Shown here one piece after another: positions 28,733 through 38,378 of a stretch of 57,464 bases of DNA (the stretch's first letter is position 1; each line of letters begins with the position of its first letter). The notes under the pieces are model-generated. The model searched no databases. It was not told where the DNA came from and worked only from the letters and a program-made list of their open reading frames with translations. The DNA lies in assembly GCA_030247555.1 (NCBI GenBank), contig JAOTSD010000019.1:1-57464 (forward strand). Direction: 5' to 3'. Origin of the DNA: Siculibacillus sp. (GTDB lineage Bacteria; Pseudomonadota; Alphaproteobacteria; Rhizobiales; Ancalomicrobiaceae). Made by a program: the position numbers and the translations under genes.

Positions 28733-29554
28733 TCAGATCCCCTTGGCTTCCTGCCAGATCGCTTCCATCTCGTCGAGGCTCGCCTCGGCCGGTGAGAGGC
28801 CCTTCTCGGCGAGACGTTTCTCGATGTGGGCGAAGCGGCGGCGGAACTTCTCGTTGGTGCCGCGCAGCGCCTTCTCCGGGTCGAGCGACAAGTGGCGGGC
28901 GAGGTTGGCCACGGCGAAGAGCACGTCGCCGAGCTCGTCCTCCTGCCGGACCGGGGAGGGGAAGGGCGCGTCGATCTCCGCCTCGATCTCGGCGAGCTCC
29001 TCGCGGATCTTGGCGAGGACGGCGCGCGGGTCGTTCCAGTCGAAGCCGACGGAGCCGGCCTTCTCCTGCAATTTCACGGCGCGCGTCAACCCCGGCATAC
29101 CGGCGCCGACCTCGTCGAGCAGGCCCTTCACCACCGGGGTACGGCCCTCGGCGGCGCGGCGGGCGGCCTTCGCCGCTCTCTCCTCGGCTTTGATTCGCGC
29201 CCAGGCGTCCTGGACGGTGGCGACCGTCTTGCCGTCCTCGTCGGCGAAGACGTGGGGGTGGCGGCGGATCATCTTGGCGGTGATCGCTTCGACCACGGAG
29301 CCGAAGTCGAAGGCGCCGGCCTCCTCGGCCATGCGGGCGTGGAAGACCACCTGCAACAGCAGATCACCCAGTTCGTCGCAGAGATCGTGGAGATCGGCGC
29401 GCTCGATCGCGTCGGCGACCTCGTAGGCCTCCTCGATCGTGTAGGGCGCGATGGTGGCGAAGCTCTGCTCGAGATCCCAAGGGCAGCCGCTCACCGGGGT
29501 GCGCAGCGCCGCCATGATCTCGAGGAGACGCACCACGTCGCGGGATGGCTTCAT
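28733..29554 (-). CDS. mazG: Nucleoside triphosphate pyrophosphohydrolase MazG
   Basis: MazG hydrolyses (d)NTPs to monophosphates and pyrophosphate, cleaning the nucleotide pool. It has 273 residues with two tandem MazG domains. The first shows the EEAYEVADAIE...DELGDLLLQVVFHA metal-binding signature (about 41-71), the second EELAEIEAEI...EDELGDVLFAVANLARH (about 185-220). Charged linker helices (AARRAAEGRTP) join the domains. It is 12 nt downstream of the methyltransferase gene on the same strand and probably co-transcribed. Confidence 0.94.
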   Translation of the reverse strand: MKPSRDVVRLLEIMAALRTPVSGCPWDLEQSFATIAPYTIEEAYEVADAIERADLHDLCDELGDLLLQVVFHARMAEEAGAFDFGSVVEAITAKMIRRHPHVFADEDGKTVATVQDAWARIKAEERAAKAARRAAEGRTPVVKGLLDEVGAGMPGLTRAVKLQEKAGSVGFDWNDPRAVLAKIREELAEIEAEIDAPFPSPVRQEDELGDVLFAVANLARHLSLDPEKALRGTNEKFRRRFAHIEKRLAEKGLSPAEASLDEMEAIWQEAKGI

Positions 29555-29566
29555 AGGGGACCTCGA

Positions 29567-30499
29567 TCAGCTCGGTGGGGTCCCGCCGTCTGCGACTCGG
29601 GACACCGGCGGATCGTAGCAGAGGCCCCAACCGCCGCCCGCATACCAGCAACGCTTCGGATCGACCGCCGGCCCGCGCACCAAGCTCTTCACCCGCCCCC
29701 AGCCGCCCCGCCGGAAGGCCTGATCGAGCTGGTCGCGATCGACCCAGGAGACCGCAGTCGCGCCTTCGGCGTAGACGAAACCGCAGCGATCGAGGGTGCG
29801 GGCGGCGAAGCCGTCGCCGCGGCGCTCGACGAGGAGGCCGATGCCCTCGGCGCCGTGCCAGTGGCGGGTCGCCGACAGCGTGCCGCGCGGCGTGCACAGG
29901 GGGAAGAGCAGCCGGCCGCCGTCGACGAGGCGATCGAGCCAGAGCGGGCAGGGGGCGGCGATGCCGAACGAGACGTAGACGACGTCGACCGGCTCGCGCG
30001 GCCAGTCGCAGCCGTCTTCGGTCACGACTTCCACCTCGGGACCCTCGGGAAGCGCCCGCGGCAGGACGCGCCGGGCGATGGCGACGAGGTCCGGATCGAT
30101 CTCCACCGCCGTCACCCGACCGGTCGGCCCTGCGAGGCGCGCGAGGATCGCGGTGAAGTAGCCGCTGCCGGCCCCGATGTGGACGATGCGCTCGCCGGGT
30201 TTCACCGCGAGCGCGGCGATCCAGGCGGCGTGCAACGACGGACTGCCGTTGTTGACGCCGCGGTCCCGGTCGAGGGCCACCAGGACGTCGTGATAGAGTT
30301 TCGATACGTCGGAAGTCCGCTCGACGCCGGCATCGCCGTAGAGCACCCAAGGCGGTTCGGGGAGGAAATCCTCGCGCCGCAGAGCCGTGAGGGCGGCCTC
30401 CAGCGCCTCGTCGGTGACGTCGGCTCGGGCCATCATCGCTCGGGCGAAGCCGGCTCGCAGATGTGCCGTCGGATCTCGTCGCACCTCGTTTCCGGTCAT
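29567..30499 (-). CDS. PCMT-like (protein-L-isoaspartate O-methyltransferase family) methyltransferase
   Basis: A 310-residue SAM-dependent methyltransferase of the PCMT superfamily. The SAM loop is VHIGAGSGYFTAILARL, followed by the acidic VEIDPDLVAIARR and DVVYVSFGIA. It is about 100 residues longer than ordinary Pcm (near 210), and the usual Pcm substrate-loop sequence is replaced by SKLYHDVLVALDRDRGVNNG. It may therefore be a related methyltransferase, not a true isoaspartate repair enzyme. The ATG at 30499 is preferred over an in-frame start 24 codons upstream. Divergent from arfB. Confidence 0.78.
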   Translation of the reverse strand: MTGNEVRRDPTAHLRAGFARAMMARADVTDEALEAALTALRREDFLPEPPWVLYGDAGVERTSDVSKLYHDVLVALDRDRGVNNGSPSLHAAWIAALAVKPGERIVHIGAGSGYFTAILARLAGPTGRVTAVEIDPDLVAIARRVLPRALPEGPEVEVVTEDGCDWPREPVDVVYVSFGIAAPCPLWLDRLVDGGRLLFPLCTPRGTLSATRHWHGAEGIGLLVERRGDGFAARTLDRCGFVYAEGATAVSWVDRDQLDQAFRRGGWGRVKSLVRGPAVDPKRCWYAGGGWGLCYDPPVSRVADGGTPPS

Positions 30500-30663
30500 C
30501 GTGACACCCGTTCGGGTCCAACGATCGCGATCGATGTTGGTAATTTTAGCAGGGGACAGCGAGTTCCGCACCTTCGCACGAACCCCGAAGCACGAGCGAT
30601 CCCGCCTACGTCGTGATAGAACGGCGACCGTACGAACGGGCCTCTCCGTTCGAGGAACGCGAC

Positions 30664-31098
30664 ATGGCCGAACCGATCCCCGTCACCCGCAGCATCCGGC
30701 TCGATCCCGGCGAGATCGGCGAAAGTTTCATCCGCGCCTCGGGTCCCGGCGGGCAGAACGTCAACAAGGTGGCGACCGCCGTCGAGTTGCGCTTCGACGT
30801 CGCCGCGTCGCTCAGCCTGCCGGAGCCGGTGCGCGAGCGGTTGATGCGGCTCGCCGGACGGCGGTTGACCGGGGAGGGGGTGTTGGTGCTGCGCGCCGAC
30901 CGGTATCGCACCCAGGAGCGCAACCGCGCCGACGCGCTGGAGCGCTTGCTGGAGCTCATCCGTGAGGCCGCCGTGCCGCCGCCGCCGCCGCGCAAGGCGA
31001 CCAAGCCGACGCTGGGTTCGAAAATCCGCCGGCTCGAGGGCAAGAAGAAGCGCGGCGCGGTCAAGAGCCTCAGGCAGGGCCGACCGTCGGCGGACTGA
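30664..31098 (+). CDS. arfB: Alternative ribosome-rescue factor ArfB (YaeJ)
   Basis: ArfB is a stop-codon-independent peptidyl-tRNA hydrolase that rescues ribosomes stalled on non-stop mRNA. It has 144 residues. The catalytic GGQ motif is at 29-31 in ASGPGGQNVNKVATAVELR. The basic C-terminal tail (SKIRRLEGKKKRGAVKSLRQGR) that inserts in the mRNA channel is intact. ATG 30664 has GAGGAAC upstream; a longer frame begins at 30613 but lacks support. Divergent from the PCMT-like gene (164 bp between starts). Confidence 0.95.
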   Translation: MAEPIPVTRSIRLDPGEIGESFIRASGPGGQNVNKVATAVELRFDVAASLSLPEPVRERLMRLAGRRLTGEGVLVLRADRYRTQERNRADALERLLELIREAAVPPPPPRKATKPTLGSKIRRLEGKKKRGAVKSLRQGRPSAD

Positions 31099-31156
31099 TA
31101 TTCTTTTCGGGCGAGATCGGCGTACCGCCGGGCGGCCGGCGAGGGGGCCTCGGTCC

Positions 31157-31549
31157 TCATGGGGGCCGTCGACCAGTCGCTGGCCGATCCACCAGACGGC
31201 TGCCCCAGGGATCCTCGATGCCACCCTGGCGGTCGCCGTAGGGGCGATCGGCGACGGGGAGCACCTCGCGGCCGCCGGCGGCGACGGCGCGGGCCTGGGC
31301 GGCGTCGGCGTCCTCGACATAGAGGTAGTGGCTGGAGCGGCAGGGCGCCCAACCGGGCTGGACCTCGGCGACCATGACGACGGCGTCGTCACCGAAGCGC
31401 AGCCGGACATTGGCGAGGCGGCCGTCGGGGGCGACGGTGCGGCCTTCCTCGTGGGCGCCGAGCCCGTCGCAGAGGAAGCGGACGTAGGCCTCGGCGTCGA
31501 CGACCATCAGATGGGGAAAGACGGCCGGGTGTCCCGGTGGCTTCTTCAA
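31157..31549 (-). CDS. VOC-family (glyoxalase/bleomycin resistance-type) protein
   Basis: A small VOC-fold protein, 130 residues from the TTG at 31549. It shows the typical alternation AVFPHLMVVDAEAYVRFLCDGLGAHE, a central RLRFGDDAVVMVAEV, and the C-terminal half SSHYLYVEDADAAQARAVAAGG...DRPYGDRQGGIEDPWGSRL. Such PhnB-like proteins include bleomycin- or fosfomycin-type resistance enzymes and lyases; the substrate is unknown. TTG is chosen because GGGAG precedes it and MKKPPGHPAVFPHL is the usual beginning. GTG 31573 or an ATG at 31684 are alternatives. It converges with arfB. Confidence 0.72.
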   Translation of the reverse strand: MKKPPGHPAVFPHLMVVDAEAYVRFLCDGLGAHEEGRTVAPDGRLANVRLRFGDDAVVMVAEVQPGWAPCRSSHYLYVEDADAAQARAVAAGGREVLPVADRPYGDRQGGIEDPWGSRLVDRPATGRRPP

Positions 31550-31930
31550 CGGCGGCTCCCGAGGTTGCGGCACGCGACCACGGAGGCTCACCTGAAACGG
31601 GGCGGAGGGTGAGCCCGACGCGGCTCCGACCGGGCGATCCGGCGGGCGCCACGAGGGGCACAACGAGGCGCGGGGGAGCGCCATGGCAGCCCTCACGATC
31701 GGGTATCACCGATTCGCATAAGACGGATTATGGAACAATATATGGCGCGACGGATCATCCGGGATCCCCCCGATGCCCCGAGGTCGCCGTCCATGGGCGA
31801 AACTCGAATTCCTTCGCTTCGTCCGTCGCTCCGCGGCGTCTCTCGAGAATTCACCGTCACCCCTTGGGTGCCGCTCGGTCGTCGTGCGTCGCGGACGTGA
31901 GCGTCGTCGCTCCCGCCGGGCGATGACGCG
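31550..31930. other. Non-coding interval between VOC and MBL genes
   Basis: These 381 bases hold no gene I can support; frames reading through are low-quality. A less GC-rich patch (about 31708-31760, with AATATATGG) probably contains the promoter for the minus-strand VOC gene. The stretch 31760-31930 shows nothing recognisable. Confidence 0.6.
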
Positions 31931-32743
31931 TCAGTCGATCCTGTAGGTGAACTCCATGCCGTCGAACGCCGGTTCGATGCCCGCCGGCAGATGGTCGGCG
32001 AGCGTCCTGTAGTCGACGTCGGTATGGAGATGCGTCAGGCAGGCGTGCGCCGGCTTCTTGCGGCGGATCCACTCGACCGCCTCGTCGACCGACAGATGGC
32101 TCGGGTGCGACTTCCAGCGCAGCGCGTCGAGGATCCACAGATCGAGCTTGGTGAGATGTGGCAGGCTCTCGTCCGGAAAGGCGCTGGCGTCGGGCGAATA
32201 GGCCACACCGCCGAAGCGGAAGCCGAAGCTGTCGATGTCGCCGTGCGTCTGGCGGAACGGAATGGCGGTGACCGGGCCGCCGTCGCCGTTGATCGTCACG
32301 GTCTCGCCGGCGTGGAACCGGTGTTCCCGGACGATCGGCGGATAGGCCGAGCCCGGCGGCGTGGCGAAGCAATAGTCGAAGGCTCCGCGAACCCGCTTCG
32401 ACGCGGTCTCGTCCATCCAGACGTCGACGAGATGGTGGCGATTGAGCACGAAGGCGCGCAGATCGTCGATGCCGTGGATGTGGTCGGCGTGGGCGTGGGT
32501 GATCAGCACCGCGTCGACCCAGTCGACGTGGGCGTCGAGCATCTGCTCGCGTACGTCGGGGCCGACGTCGACGAGCACCCGCGTCGTCGCGCCGTCCGCC
32601 GCGGTCCGCGTCACCAGCAGCGAAGCGCGGCGACGGCGGTTGCGCGGCTCCTTCGGATCGCAGCGTCCCCAGTCGTTGCCGATCCGCGGTGTGCCCGGCG
32701 AGGCGCCGCACCCGAGGATGCGGAAGGTCATCGTCGTGCTCAT
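31931..32743 (-). CDS. MBL-fold metallo-hydrolase (PhnP-like)
   Basis: A metallo-beta-lactamase-fold hydrolase of 270 residues, closest in appearance to PhnP/RNase Z-like phosphodiesterases that remain unassigned here. The metal site is THAHADHIHG with His83, His85, Asp87 and His88; later ligands are in QTHGDIDSFGFRF and CLTHLHTDVD. The N-terminus FRILGCGASPGTPRIGNDWG is the hallmark of this subgroup. It is the last gene of the holB-metG-tatD-MBL cluster and starts 36 nt after the tatD stop. Start MSTTMTF at 32743 is preceded by GAGGGAAG. Confidence 0.88.
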   Translation of the reverse strand: MSTTMTFRILGCGASPGTPRIGNDWGRCDPKEPRNRRRRASLLVTRTAADGATTRVLVDVGPDVREQMLDAHVDWVDAVLITHAHADHIHGIDDLRAFVLNRHHLVDVWMDETASKRVRGAFDYCFATPPGSAYPPIVREHRFHAGETVTINGDGGPVTAIPFRQTHGDIDSFGFRFGGVAYSPDASAFPDESLPHLTKLDLWILDALRWKSHPSHLSVDEAVEWIRRKKPAHACLTHLHTDVDYRTLADHLPAGIEPAFDGMEFTYRID

Positions 32744-32779
32744 GGGGCTTCCCTCACCTTCTTTCCTCGGCACATGAAA

Positions 32780-33559
32780 TCATGCCGGCACCTTCTTGAA
32801 AAGTCGGTGGAAATTATCAGTTGTTATGCGTGCCATCTCGGCCTCGGGAACGCCCTTCACCGCCGCCAGCACGCGGTTCGTCTCGGCGACGTGCGCGGGC
32901 TCGCAGCGCTTTCCTCGGTACGGCTGCGGCGCCAGATAGGGAGCATCGGTCTCGACCAGCAGTCGGTCGAGCGGCACTTGCGTCGCGATGGCTCGGACCT
33001 CCTCGGACTTCTTGAAGGTGAGGATGCCGGAGAACGACACGTAACCGCCGAGCGCCAGCGAGCGCTTCGCCAGATCGGGGCCGGAGGAGAAACAGTGGAG
33101 CAGGTGAGGGAAGGCCCCCTGCCCGCTCGTCTCGTCCTCGAGCAGCCGAGCCATCTCCTCGTCGGCCTCGCGCGAATGGATGACCAGTGGCAGCCCGGTC
33201 TCCCGCGCCGCGGCGATGTGCTCGCGGAAGCTGGCGACCTGTGTTTCGCGCGGGCTGAAATCATAGTGATGGTCGAGACCCGCCTCGCCGATCGCCACGA
33301 CCCGGGGATGTTCGGCGAGCCGGATCAACAGGTCGCGGTCGACGTCGGGTTCCTCCGCCGCGTGGTGGCAATGGGTGCCGACCGAACACCACACCCAATC
33401 ATGCGCCTCGGCGATGGCGCGGATGGTGTCGAAGCGACGGACGCGGGTCGAGATGGTCACCATCGTGCCGACCCCGGCCGCGGCGGCGCGCGCCAACACT
33501 CCGTCCATGTCCTCGGCGAAGTCTGGGAAGTCGAGATGGCAGTGACTGTCGACCAGCAT
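32780..33559 (-). CDS. tatD: TatD family metal-dependent hydrolase (DNase)
   Basis: A TIM-barrel amidohydrolase with 3'-5' DNase activity in family members. It has 259 residues. Metal ligands lie in DSHCHLD (4-10), IGEAGLDHHYD and the terminal TDAPYLAPQPYRG. The ATG at 33559 shares one base with the metG stop (TGATG), so the two are translationally coupled; the long frame upstream is spurious. The order metG-tatD-MBL follows other Hyphomicrobiales. Confidence 0.92.
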   Translation of the reverse strand: MLVDSHCHLDFPDFAEDMDGVLARAAAAGVGTMVTISTRVRRFDTIRAIAEAHDWVWCSVGTHCHHAAEEPDVDRDLLIRLAEHPRVVAIGEAGLDHHYDFSPRETQVASFREHIAAARETGLPLVIHSREADEEMARLLEDETSGQGAFPHLLHCFSSGPDLAKRSLALGGYVSFSGILTFKKSEEVRAIATQVPLDRLLVETDAPYLAPQPYRGKRCEPAHVAETNRVLAAVKGVPEAEMARITTDNFHRLFKKVPA

Positions 33560-35130
33560 CAGGCCCCCTTCCCCGCTTCGGTCCCCTCCTCCGCCGGTTC
33601 GACCCACTTGGGGAAGATCGGCGTCGGCGCCGGCAGGGCGAGACCGGGGGCGATGCGTCGGGAGATGGCGGCGAAGTCGCGATCGTCCGGCCCTTGCCCG
33701 AGAGCGTCGAGGAGCGCGGCGGCACCGGTCGGGATGACCGGCTGGGCGAGAATGGCGACGATGCGCAGCACCTCGGCCGTCACCCACAGCACGGTGCCCA
33801 TTCGTTCCGGATCGGTTTTCTTCAGCGCCCAGGGCGCGGCGGCGGTGAACCAGCGGTTGGCGTCGCCGACGACGCCCCAGATCGCCTCGAGGCTGCGGTG
33901 GATCTCCTGCCGATCGTAGGCGGCGCGCGACAGGGCGAGCAGCGCATCGGCGCTCGCCAGCATCGCCTCGTCCTCGGGCGCCAGCGCCCCCGGGGCCGGG
34001 ACCACGCCGCCGAGGTTCTTGGCTATCATCGACAGCGAGCGCTGCGCCAGATTGCCGAGATCGTTGGCGAGATCGGCGTTCATCCGGGCGACGATGGACT
34101 CGTGGCTGTAGTTGCCGTCCTGACCGAAGGGGACCTCGCGCAGGAAGAAGAAGCGCACGGTGTCGGCGCCGTAGGCTTTGATCAGGTCGAACGGGTCGAC
34201 GACGTTTCCCACGGACTTCGACATCTTCTCGCCGCGGTTGAAGATGAAGCCGTGCGCGAAGACGCGCTTGGGCAGCGGCAAGCCGGCCGACATCAGGAAC
34301 GCGGGCCAATAGACCGCGTGGAAGCGGACGATGTCCTTGCCGATGACGTGGACATCGGCCGGCCACCAGCGCCGGTATTTCTCCGAGATCTCGTCCGGGA
34401 AGCCGGCGCCGGTGATGTAGTTGGTCAGCGCGTCGACCCAGACGTACATGACGTGGCCGGGGCTGTCGGGAACGGGTACGCCCCAGTCGAAGGTGGTGCG
34501 GCTCATCGACAGGTCTTCGAGGCCGCCCCTGACGAAGCTGATCACCTCGTTCCGGCGCGCGTCCGGCCCGATGAAGTCGGAGTTGGCCTCATAGTGGGCG
34601 AGGAGCCGCTCCTGGAAGGCGGAGAGGCGGAAGTACCACGACTCCTCCTCGGTCCACTCCACCGGCGTACCGGTGGGCGTGGCGCGGCGCACGCCGTCGG
34701 CGCCGATTTCGGTCTCGCTCTCGGAGTAGTAGGCCTCGTCGCGCACCGAATACCAGCCGCCGTATTTGGCCATGTAGAGGTCGCCGGCCTTCGCCATCCG
34801 CCGCCAGATCTCCTGGACGGAGGCGCGATGGCGCTCCTCGGTGGTGCGGATGAAGTCGTCGTAGGAGACGCCGAGCAGCGCGTCCATCTCCTTGAAGACG
34901 GCCGAGTTGCGGTCGACCAGCTCACGCGGGGTCATCCCCTCACGGCTCGCCGTCTGGTGCATCTTGAGACCGTGCTCGTCGGTGCCGGTGAGGAAGAACA
35001 CGTCGAAGCCGTCGAGCCGCTTGAAGCGGGCGAGCGCGTCGGTGGCGAGCTTCTCGTAGGCGTGGCCGACGTGCGGCCGGCCGTTCGGATAATCGATCGC
35101 CGTGGTGATGAAGAATTTCTCGGGGGTCAT
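33559..35130 (-). CDS. metG: Methionyl-tRNA synthetase
   Basis: MetG charges tRNA-Met with methionine. The protein has 523 residues, the shorter alphaproteobacterial form without a C-terminal tRNA-binding domain. The class I signature is [12 protein letters not shown] (a HIGH-like HVGH) at the N-terminus and KMSKS in [14 protein letters not shown]. An anticodon-binding helical domain follows from about 360. It sits 85 nt after holB and overlaps tatD by one base. Confidence 0.96.
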   Translation of the reverse strand: MTPEKFFITTAIDYPNGRPHVGHAYEKLATDALARFKRLDGFDVFFLTGTDEHGLKMHQTASREGMTPRELVDRNSAVFKEMDALLGVSYDDFIRTTEERHRASVQEIWRRMAKAGDLYMAKYGGWYSVRDEAYYSESETEIGADGVRRATPTGTPVEWTEEESWYFRLSAFQERLLAHYEANSDFIGPDARRNEVISFVRGGLEDLSMSRTTFDWGVPVPDSPGHVMYVWVDALTNYITGAGFPDEISEKYRRWWPADVHVIGKDIVRFHAVYWPAFLMSAGLPLPKRVFAHGFIFNRGEKMSKSVGNVVDPFDLIKAYGADTVRFFFLREVPFGQDGNYSHESIVARMNADLANDLGNLAQRSLSMIAKNLGGVVPAPGALAPEDEAMLASADALLALSRAAYDRQEIHRSLEAIWGVVGDANRWFTAAAPWALKKTDPERMGTVLWVTAEVLRIVAILAQPVIPTGAAALLDALGQGPDDRDFAAISRRIAPGLALPAPTPIFPKWVEPAEEGTEAGKGA

Positions 35131-35215
35131 GCTCGAATCCTCGGCCGGGAGACGTCCCCCGCGCCGTTCAGCGCGTCCGCCGGCACGCTCGCCGGCATGT
35201 CGTTCTTCGGTCTAC

Positions 35216-36289
35216 TCAATTCCGCGCCGCCTCGGCAAGCGTCCGAATGGCAGCCAGGATCGCCGCCTTGCGGTCGAGGTTGAGCGCTTCGCTGCGGGCG
35301 ACGAGCCGGGCGACGGCTTCGTGGGCCTCGGCCCAGCGCGCGGCGACCGCGCCGCCGCGGCTCGCCAACTCGGTGCGGGCACGGGCCCCGGCCATGTCGA
35401 GCAGGAAGTCGACGGCGATGTCGAAGCCGTCGTCGGCGCCCCTGACCGTCACGTGATCGGCGAAGGCGTGAGCGGCGCGGACGTCGAAATCCGGCATCCC
35501 GGCGACGATCCGCTCGAGGCCGCGCCACAGTTTCACCCCGTCGTTCTGCACCAGGAGGATCGCCCGCCGGAGACTGCCGTCGGCGAGGTCCGCCGCGGCG
35601 GCGAGCGTCGCCGGATCGCCTTCGATGCCGAAATCGCCGAGTGCGCCGGCGATGCGATGCGGCGCCAGAGGGTCGAGGTCGAGCCGCCGGCAACGCGAGC
35701 GGATGGTCGGCAACAGGCGGCCCGGCGCATGGGCGATGACCAGGAAGAGCGAGCGCGGCGGCGGCTCCTCGAGGACTTTGAGGAGGGCGTTGGCGGCGTT
35801 GGCGTTGAGGTCGTCGGCGGCGTCGACGATGGCGACGCGCCAGCCGCCTTCGCCGGCCGTCGAGCCGAAGAAGGACACGGTGCGGCGCACCTCGTCGACC
35901 GGCAGATCGGTCTTGAAGCGCTTGTTCTTCTCGTCCCACGGTCGACGCAGGTGGAGGAGATCGGCGTGGGCGCCGCCGGCGATGCGGCGTGCCACGGCCG
36001 AGCCCATGTCGACCGAGAGGTCGCGCGCCGCCGCCACCGCGGGCGACCGGGGATCCGGGTGGGAGAGGACGAAGCGGGCGAAACGGAAGGCGAGCGTCGA
36101 CTTGCCGATGCCCTTCGGGCCGCCGAGGATCCAACCGTGGTGGACTCGTCCCGAGCGATAGGCGTCGAGCAGGGTCCGCTCGGCGGCGCTCTGGTCGACG
36201 AGATCGCCACGTTGGCGCGGTAGCGGCAGACCGTCGAGGGCGTCGATCTCGGGGGCGGCGTCGGAGACGGCGGTGCTGCGCAGGGCCAT
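35216..36289 (-). CDS. holB: DNA polymerase III subunit delta'
   Basis: HolB is the delta' subunit of the clamp loader that places the sliding clamp on DNA. It has 357 residues. A P-loop-like GGPKGIGKSTLA sits near residue 55, and the LPVDEVRRTVSFF and NALLKVLEEPPPRSLFLV (sensor I region) segments are typical; the sensor motif SRCRRLDLDPL follows. Start MALRSTAVS at 36289 lies 7 nt after the tmk stop. The order dac-tmk-holB-metG-tatD is conserved in Alphaproteobacteria. Confidence 0.93.
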   Translation of the reverse strand: MALRSTAVSDAAPEIDALDGLPLPRQRGDLVDQSAAERTLLDAYRSGRVHHGWILGGPKGIGKSTLAFRFARFVLSHPDPRSPAVAAARDLSVDMGSAVARRIAGGAHADLLHLRRPWDEKNKRFKTDLPVDEVRRTVSFFGSTAGEGGWRVAIVDAADDLNANAANALLKVLEEPPPRSLFLVIAHAPGRLLPTIRSRCRRLDLDPLAPHRIAGALGDFGIEGDPATLAAAADLADGSLRRAILLVQNDGVKLWRGLERIVAGMPDFDVRAAHAFADHVTVRGADDGFDIAVDFLLDMAGARARTELASRGGAVAARWAEAHEAVARLVARSEALNLDRKAAILAAIRTLAEAARN

Positions 36290-36296
36290 GGGGCGG

Positions 36297-36995
36297 TCAG
36301 TCCTTCTCGGCGAGGCCGAGGCGGGAACACACCCCGTACCACACGGCGTCGGCGACCGTCGCGGGATCCTGCGCCGCATCGACGACGACGAAGCGCTTCG
36401 GCTCGCCTCGGGCCAGAGCCAGGAAGGCGCGCCGGCGCCGTTCGTGGATCTTCTCCTCCTCCTTCTCGAACCGGTCGGCGACGGCGTCGCCGCGCCGTGC
36501 CGCGGCCCGCGCCAGGCCGATTTCGACGGGCACGTCGAGGAGGATCGTCAGGTCGGGTCGGACGTCGTCGACGGCGATCTCCTCGAGCGCCGCGACGCGA
36601 TCGGCGGGGACGTCGCCGGTGGCGCCCTGATAGACGCGGGTGGAGTCGTGGAAGCGGTCGGAGATCACCCAAGCGCCGCGCATCAGTGCCGGCCGGATGG
36701 TCTGGTCGACGTGATCGGCCCGCGCCGCGGCGAAGAGAATGGCCTCGGCGAGCGGCCCGAAAGCCTCCGCCGCGCCCGACAGCAGGACCCGGCGCACCGC
36801 TTCGGCGCCGGGCGAACCCCCGGGTTCGCGCGTCACCACGACCTCGAAGCCGCGCCGCCGCAGCCGATCTGCGAGTTCGGCCACCCGGCTCGACTTGCCG
36901 GCCCCCTCCCCACCTTCGAAGGTGACGAAGCGGCCGCGGGCGGGCGTCGCCTTCGGTCGCGACTCGCCGGATGCGGGGTGGCCGGTCGTGGTCAT
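36297..36995 (-). CDS. tmk: Thymidylate kinase
   Basis: Tmk phosphorylates dTMP to dTDP. It has 232 residues. The P-loop is FEGGEGAGKSSRVAELA (about 24-40); the DR(F/Y)H motif is SDRFHDSTRVYQG and the LID region is arginine-rich (ARRGDAVADRFEKEEE). An N-terminal extension of about 20 residues precedes the core. The ATG at 36995 overlaps the stop of the upstream carboxypeptidase (ATGA), so the two are coupled. Confidence 0.95.
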   Translation of the reverse strand: MTTTGHPASGESRPKATPARGRFVTFEGGEGAGKSSRVAELADRLRRRGFEVVVTREPGGSPGAEAVRRVLLSGAAEAFGPLAEAILFAAARADHVDQTIRPALMRGAWVISDRFHDSTRVYQGATGDVPADRVAALEEIAVDDVRPDLTILLDVPVEIGLARAAARRGDAVADRFEKEEEKIHERRRRAFLALARGEPKRFVVVDAAQDPATVADAVWYGVCSRLGLAEKD

Positions 36996-38218
36996 CGGCG
37001 CAGCAGACCGATGAGGATCTCGCGCGTGCCGTCGATCGCCCGCTGACGCAGCGTACCCGCCTCGACGGCCTGAAGCGCCTCGACCGGGATCTCCTGGACG
37101 ACCGAGTCGTTGCGGGTGACGACGAGCCGGCCGATCGGTTGGCCCTTGGCCACCGGCGCCTTGATCGGGCCGCTGTAGACGACACGAGCCTTGAGTTTGT
37201 CGCGGTTGCCCTTCTGGATCAGGATGGCGATCGGCTTCGGCGAGGCGACGGGTACGCCCGAGGCGGTTCCGCCGAACACCGCGGCTTCGCCGATCGCCTC
37301 GTCGGCGCCGTAGAGATGGACGGTCTCGAAGGTGCGGAAGCCCCAGTCGAGCAGCTTGCGGGCGTCCTCGGCGCGGTCCTTCTCGTTCTGTGCTCCGCCG
37401 ATGACCACGGTCAGGCGCTGGCCCGATTGGATCGCCGAGCCGACGAGATTGTATCCGGATTCCTTGATGTAACCGGTCTTCAGGCCGTCGGCGCCGGGGA
37501 ACTCGCGCAGGAGCGGGTTGCGGTTGAACTGGCGGATCTTGTTGTAGGTGAATTCGGGCTGCGCGTAGATCTTGTAGAGATCGGGATGGTCGCGCACGAG
37601 ATGGGCGGCGAGCTTGACGAGATCGCGCGCCGTGGTGCGGTTGCCGGGGTCGGGCAGACCGGTCGGGTTGGCGAAGTTCGTCTGCTCCATGCCCAGTTCC
37701 TTGGCCCGGGCGTTCATCTTCTCGGCGAAGGCGGCCTCGCTGCCGGCGAGTCCCTCGGCGAGGGCGATGGCGCCGTCGTTGGCAGACTGGATCATGATGC
37801 CCTGGAAGAGGTCGGAGACCGTCACCCGCGAGTGGATCGGAGCGAACATCGCCGAGGTGCGCGACGGCGCACCGCCGGTGCGCCAGGCGTGTTCGGAGAC
37901 GGGGAAATCGGCGGTGAGGTCCAGCCGTCCCTCCTTCACCTCGCGAAAGGCGACCGCGACGGTCATCATCTTGGTGAGGCTCGCGGGAAAGAACAGCTTG
38001 TCCGGGTTCTTCTCGAACAGCACGGCGCCGGTCACGTGGTCGACGAGCAGCGCCACGTCCGCCTTGACCTCGATGCCGCCGTTCTGTGCCGGCGCGCCGG
38101 GCTTGGCCGGTGTCGCCGGCTTGCCCGCCGCCACCAGCGCCAGGCAGACGACCGCCATCGCCAGACGCGCCACCGCGCGCGCCGCCGACCTCGCGGTCCG
38201 ATCGGAAAGAGCTGCCAT
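36992..38218 (-). CDS. D-alanyl-D-alanine carboxypeptidase (PBP5/6 family)
   Basis: A periplasmic serine-type D,D-carboxypeptidase that trims peptidoglycan pentapeptides. It has 408 residues with a signal peptide (about 1-31). Active-site motifs are SLTK (Ser80, Lys83), SAN (145-147) and KTG (247-249). A C-terminal PBP5-type domain follows from about 300, ending with a short amphipathic segment (REILIGLLRR) that may bind the membrane. Start 38218 has GAGAGGGGCG upstream; longer in-frame sequence to 38752 is not convincing. dacC or dacF would be the usual name. Confidence 0.93.
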   Translation of the reverse strand: MAALSDRTARSAARAVARLAMAVVCLALVAAGKPATPAKPGAPAQNGGIEVKADVALLVDHVTGAVLFEKNPDKLFFPASLTKMMTVAVAFREVKEGRLDLTADFPVSEHAWRTGGAPSRTSAMFAPIHSRVTVSDLFQGIMIQSANDGAIALAEGLAGSEAAFAEKMNARAKELGMEQTNFANPTGLPDPGNRTTARDLVKLAAHLVRDHPDLYKIYAQPEFTYNKIRQFNRNPLLREFPGADGLKTGYIKESGYNLVGSAIQSGQRLTVVIGGAQNEKDRAEDARKLLDWGFRTFETVHLYGADEAIGEAAVFGGTASGVPVASPKPIAILIQKGNRDKLKARVVYSGPIKAPVAKGQPIGRLVVTRNDSVVQEIPVEALQAVEAGTLRQRAIDGTREILIGLLRR

Positions 38219-38378
38219 TCTCGCCCCTCTCGGGCGACGCCGTCCCGCATGGCCTCCGCGGGAGACGCGCCGATTCTGGTCCAAGCGCCAGCATAGAGCA
38301 GAGCGGCGCGGTGAACCAAGCCGGAGAGGCCGAAGGACAGCGGGGAAAAGCCGGCCGGCGGGTGTCGGCCGAGTGGGA

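Noticed and set aside
31991-33919. A 642-codon plus-strand frame across the MBL, tatD and metG genes.
   Set aside because: Shadow of real minus-strand genes; no recognisable motifs and no ribosome-binding site.
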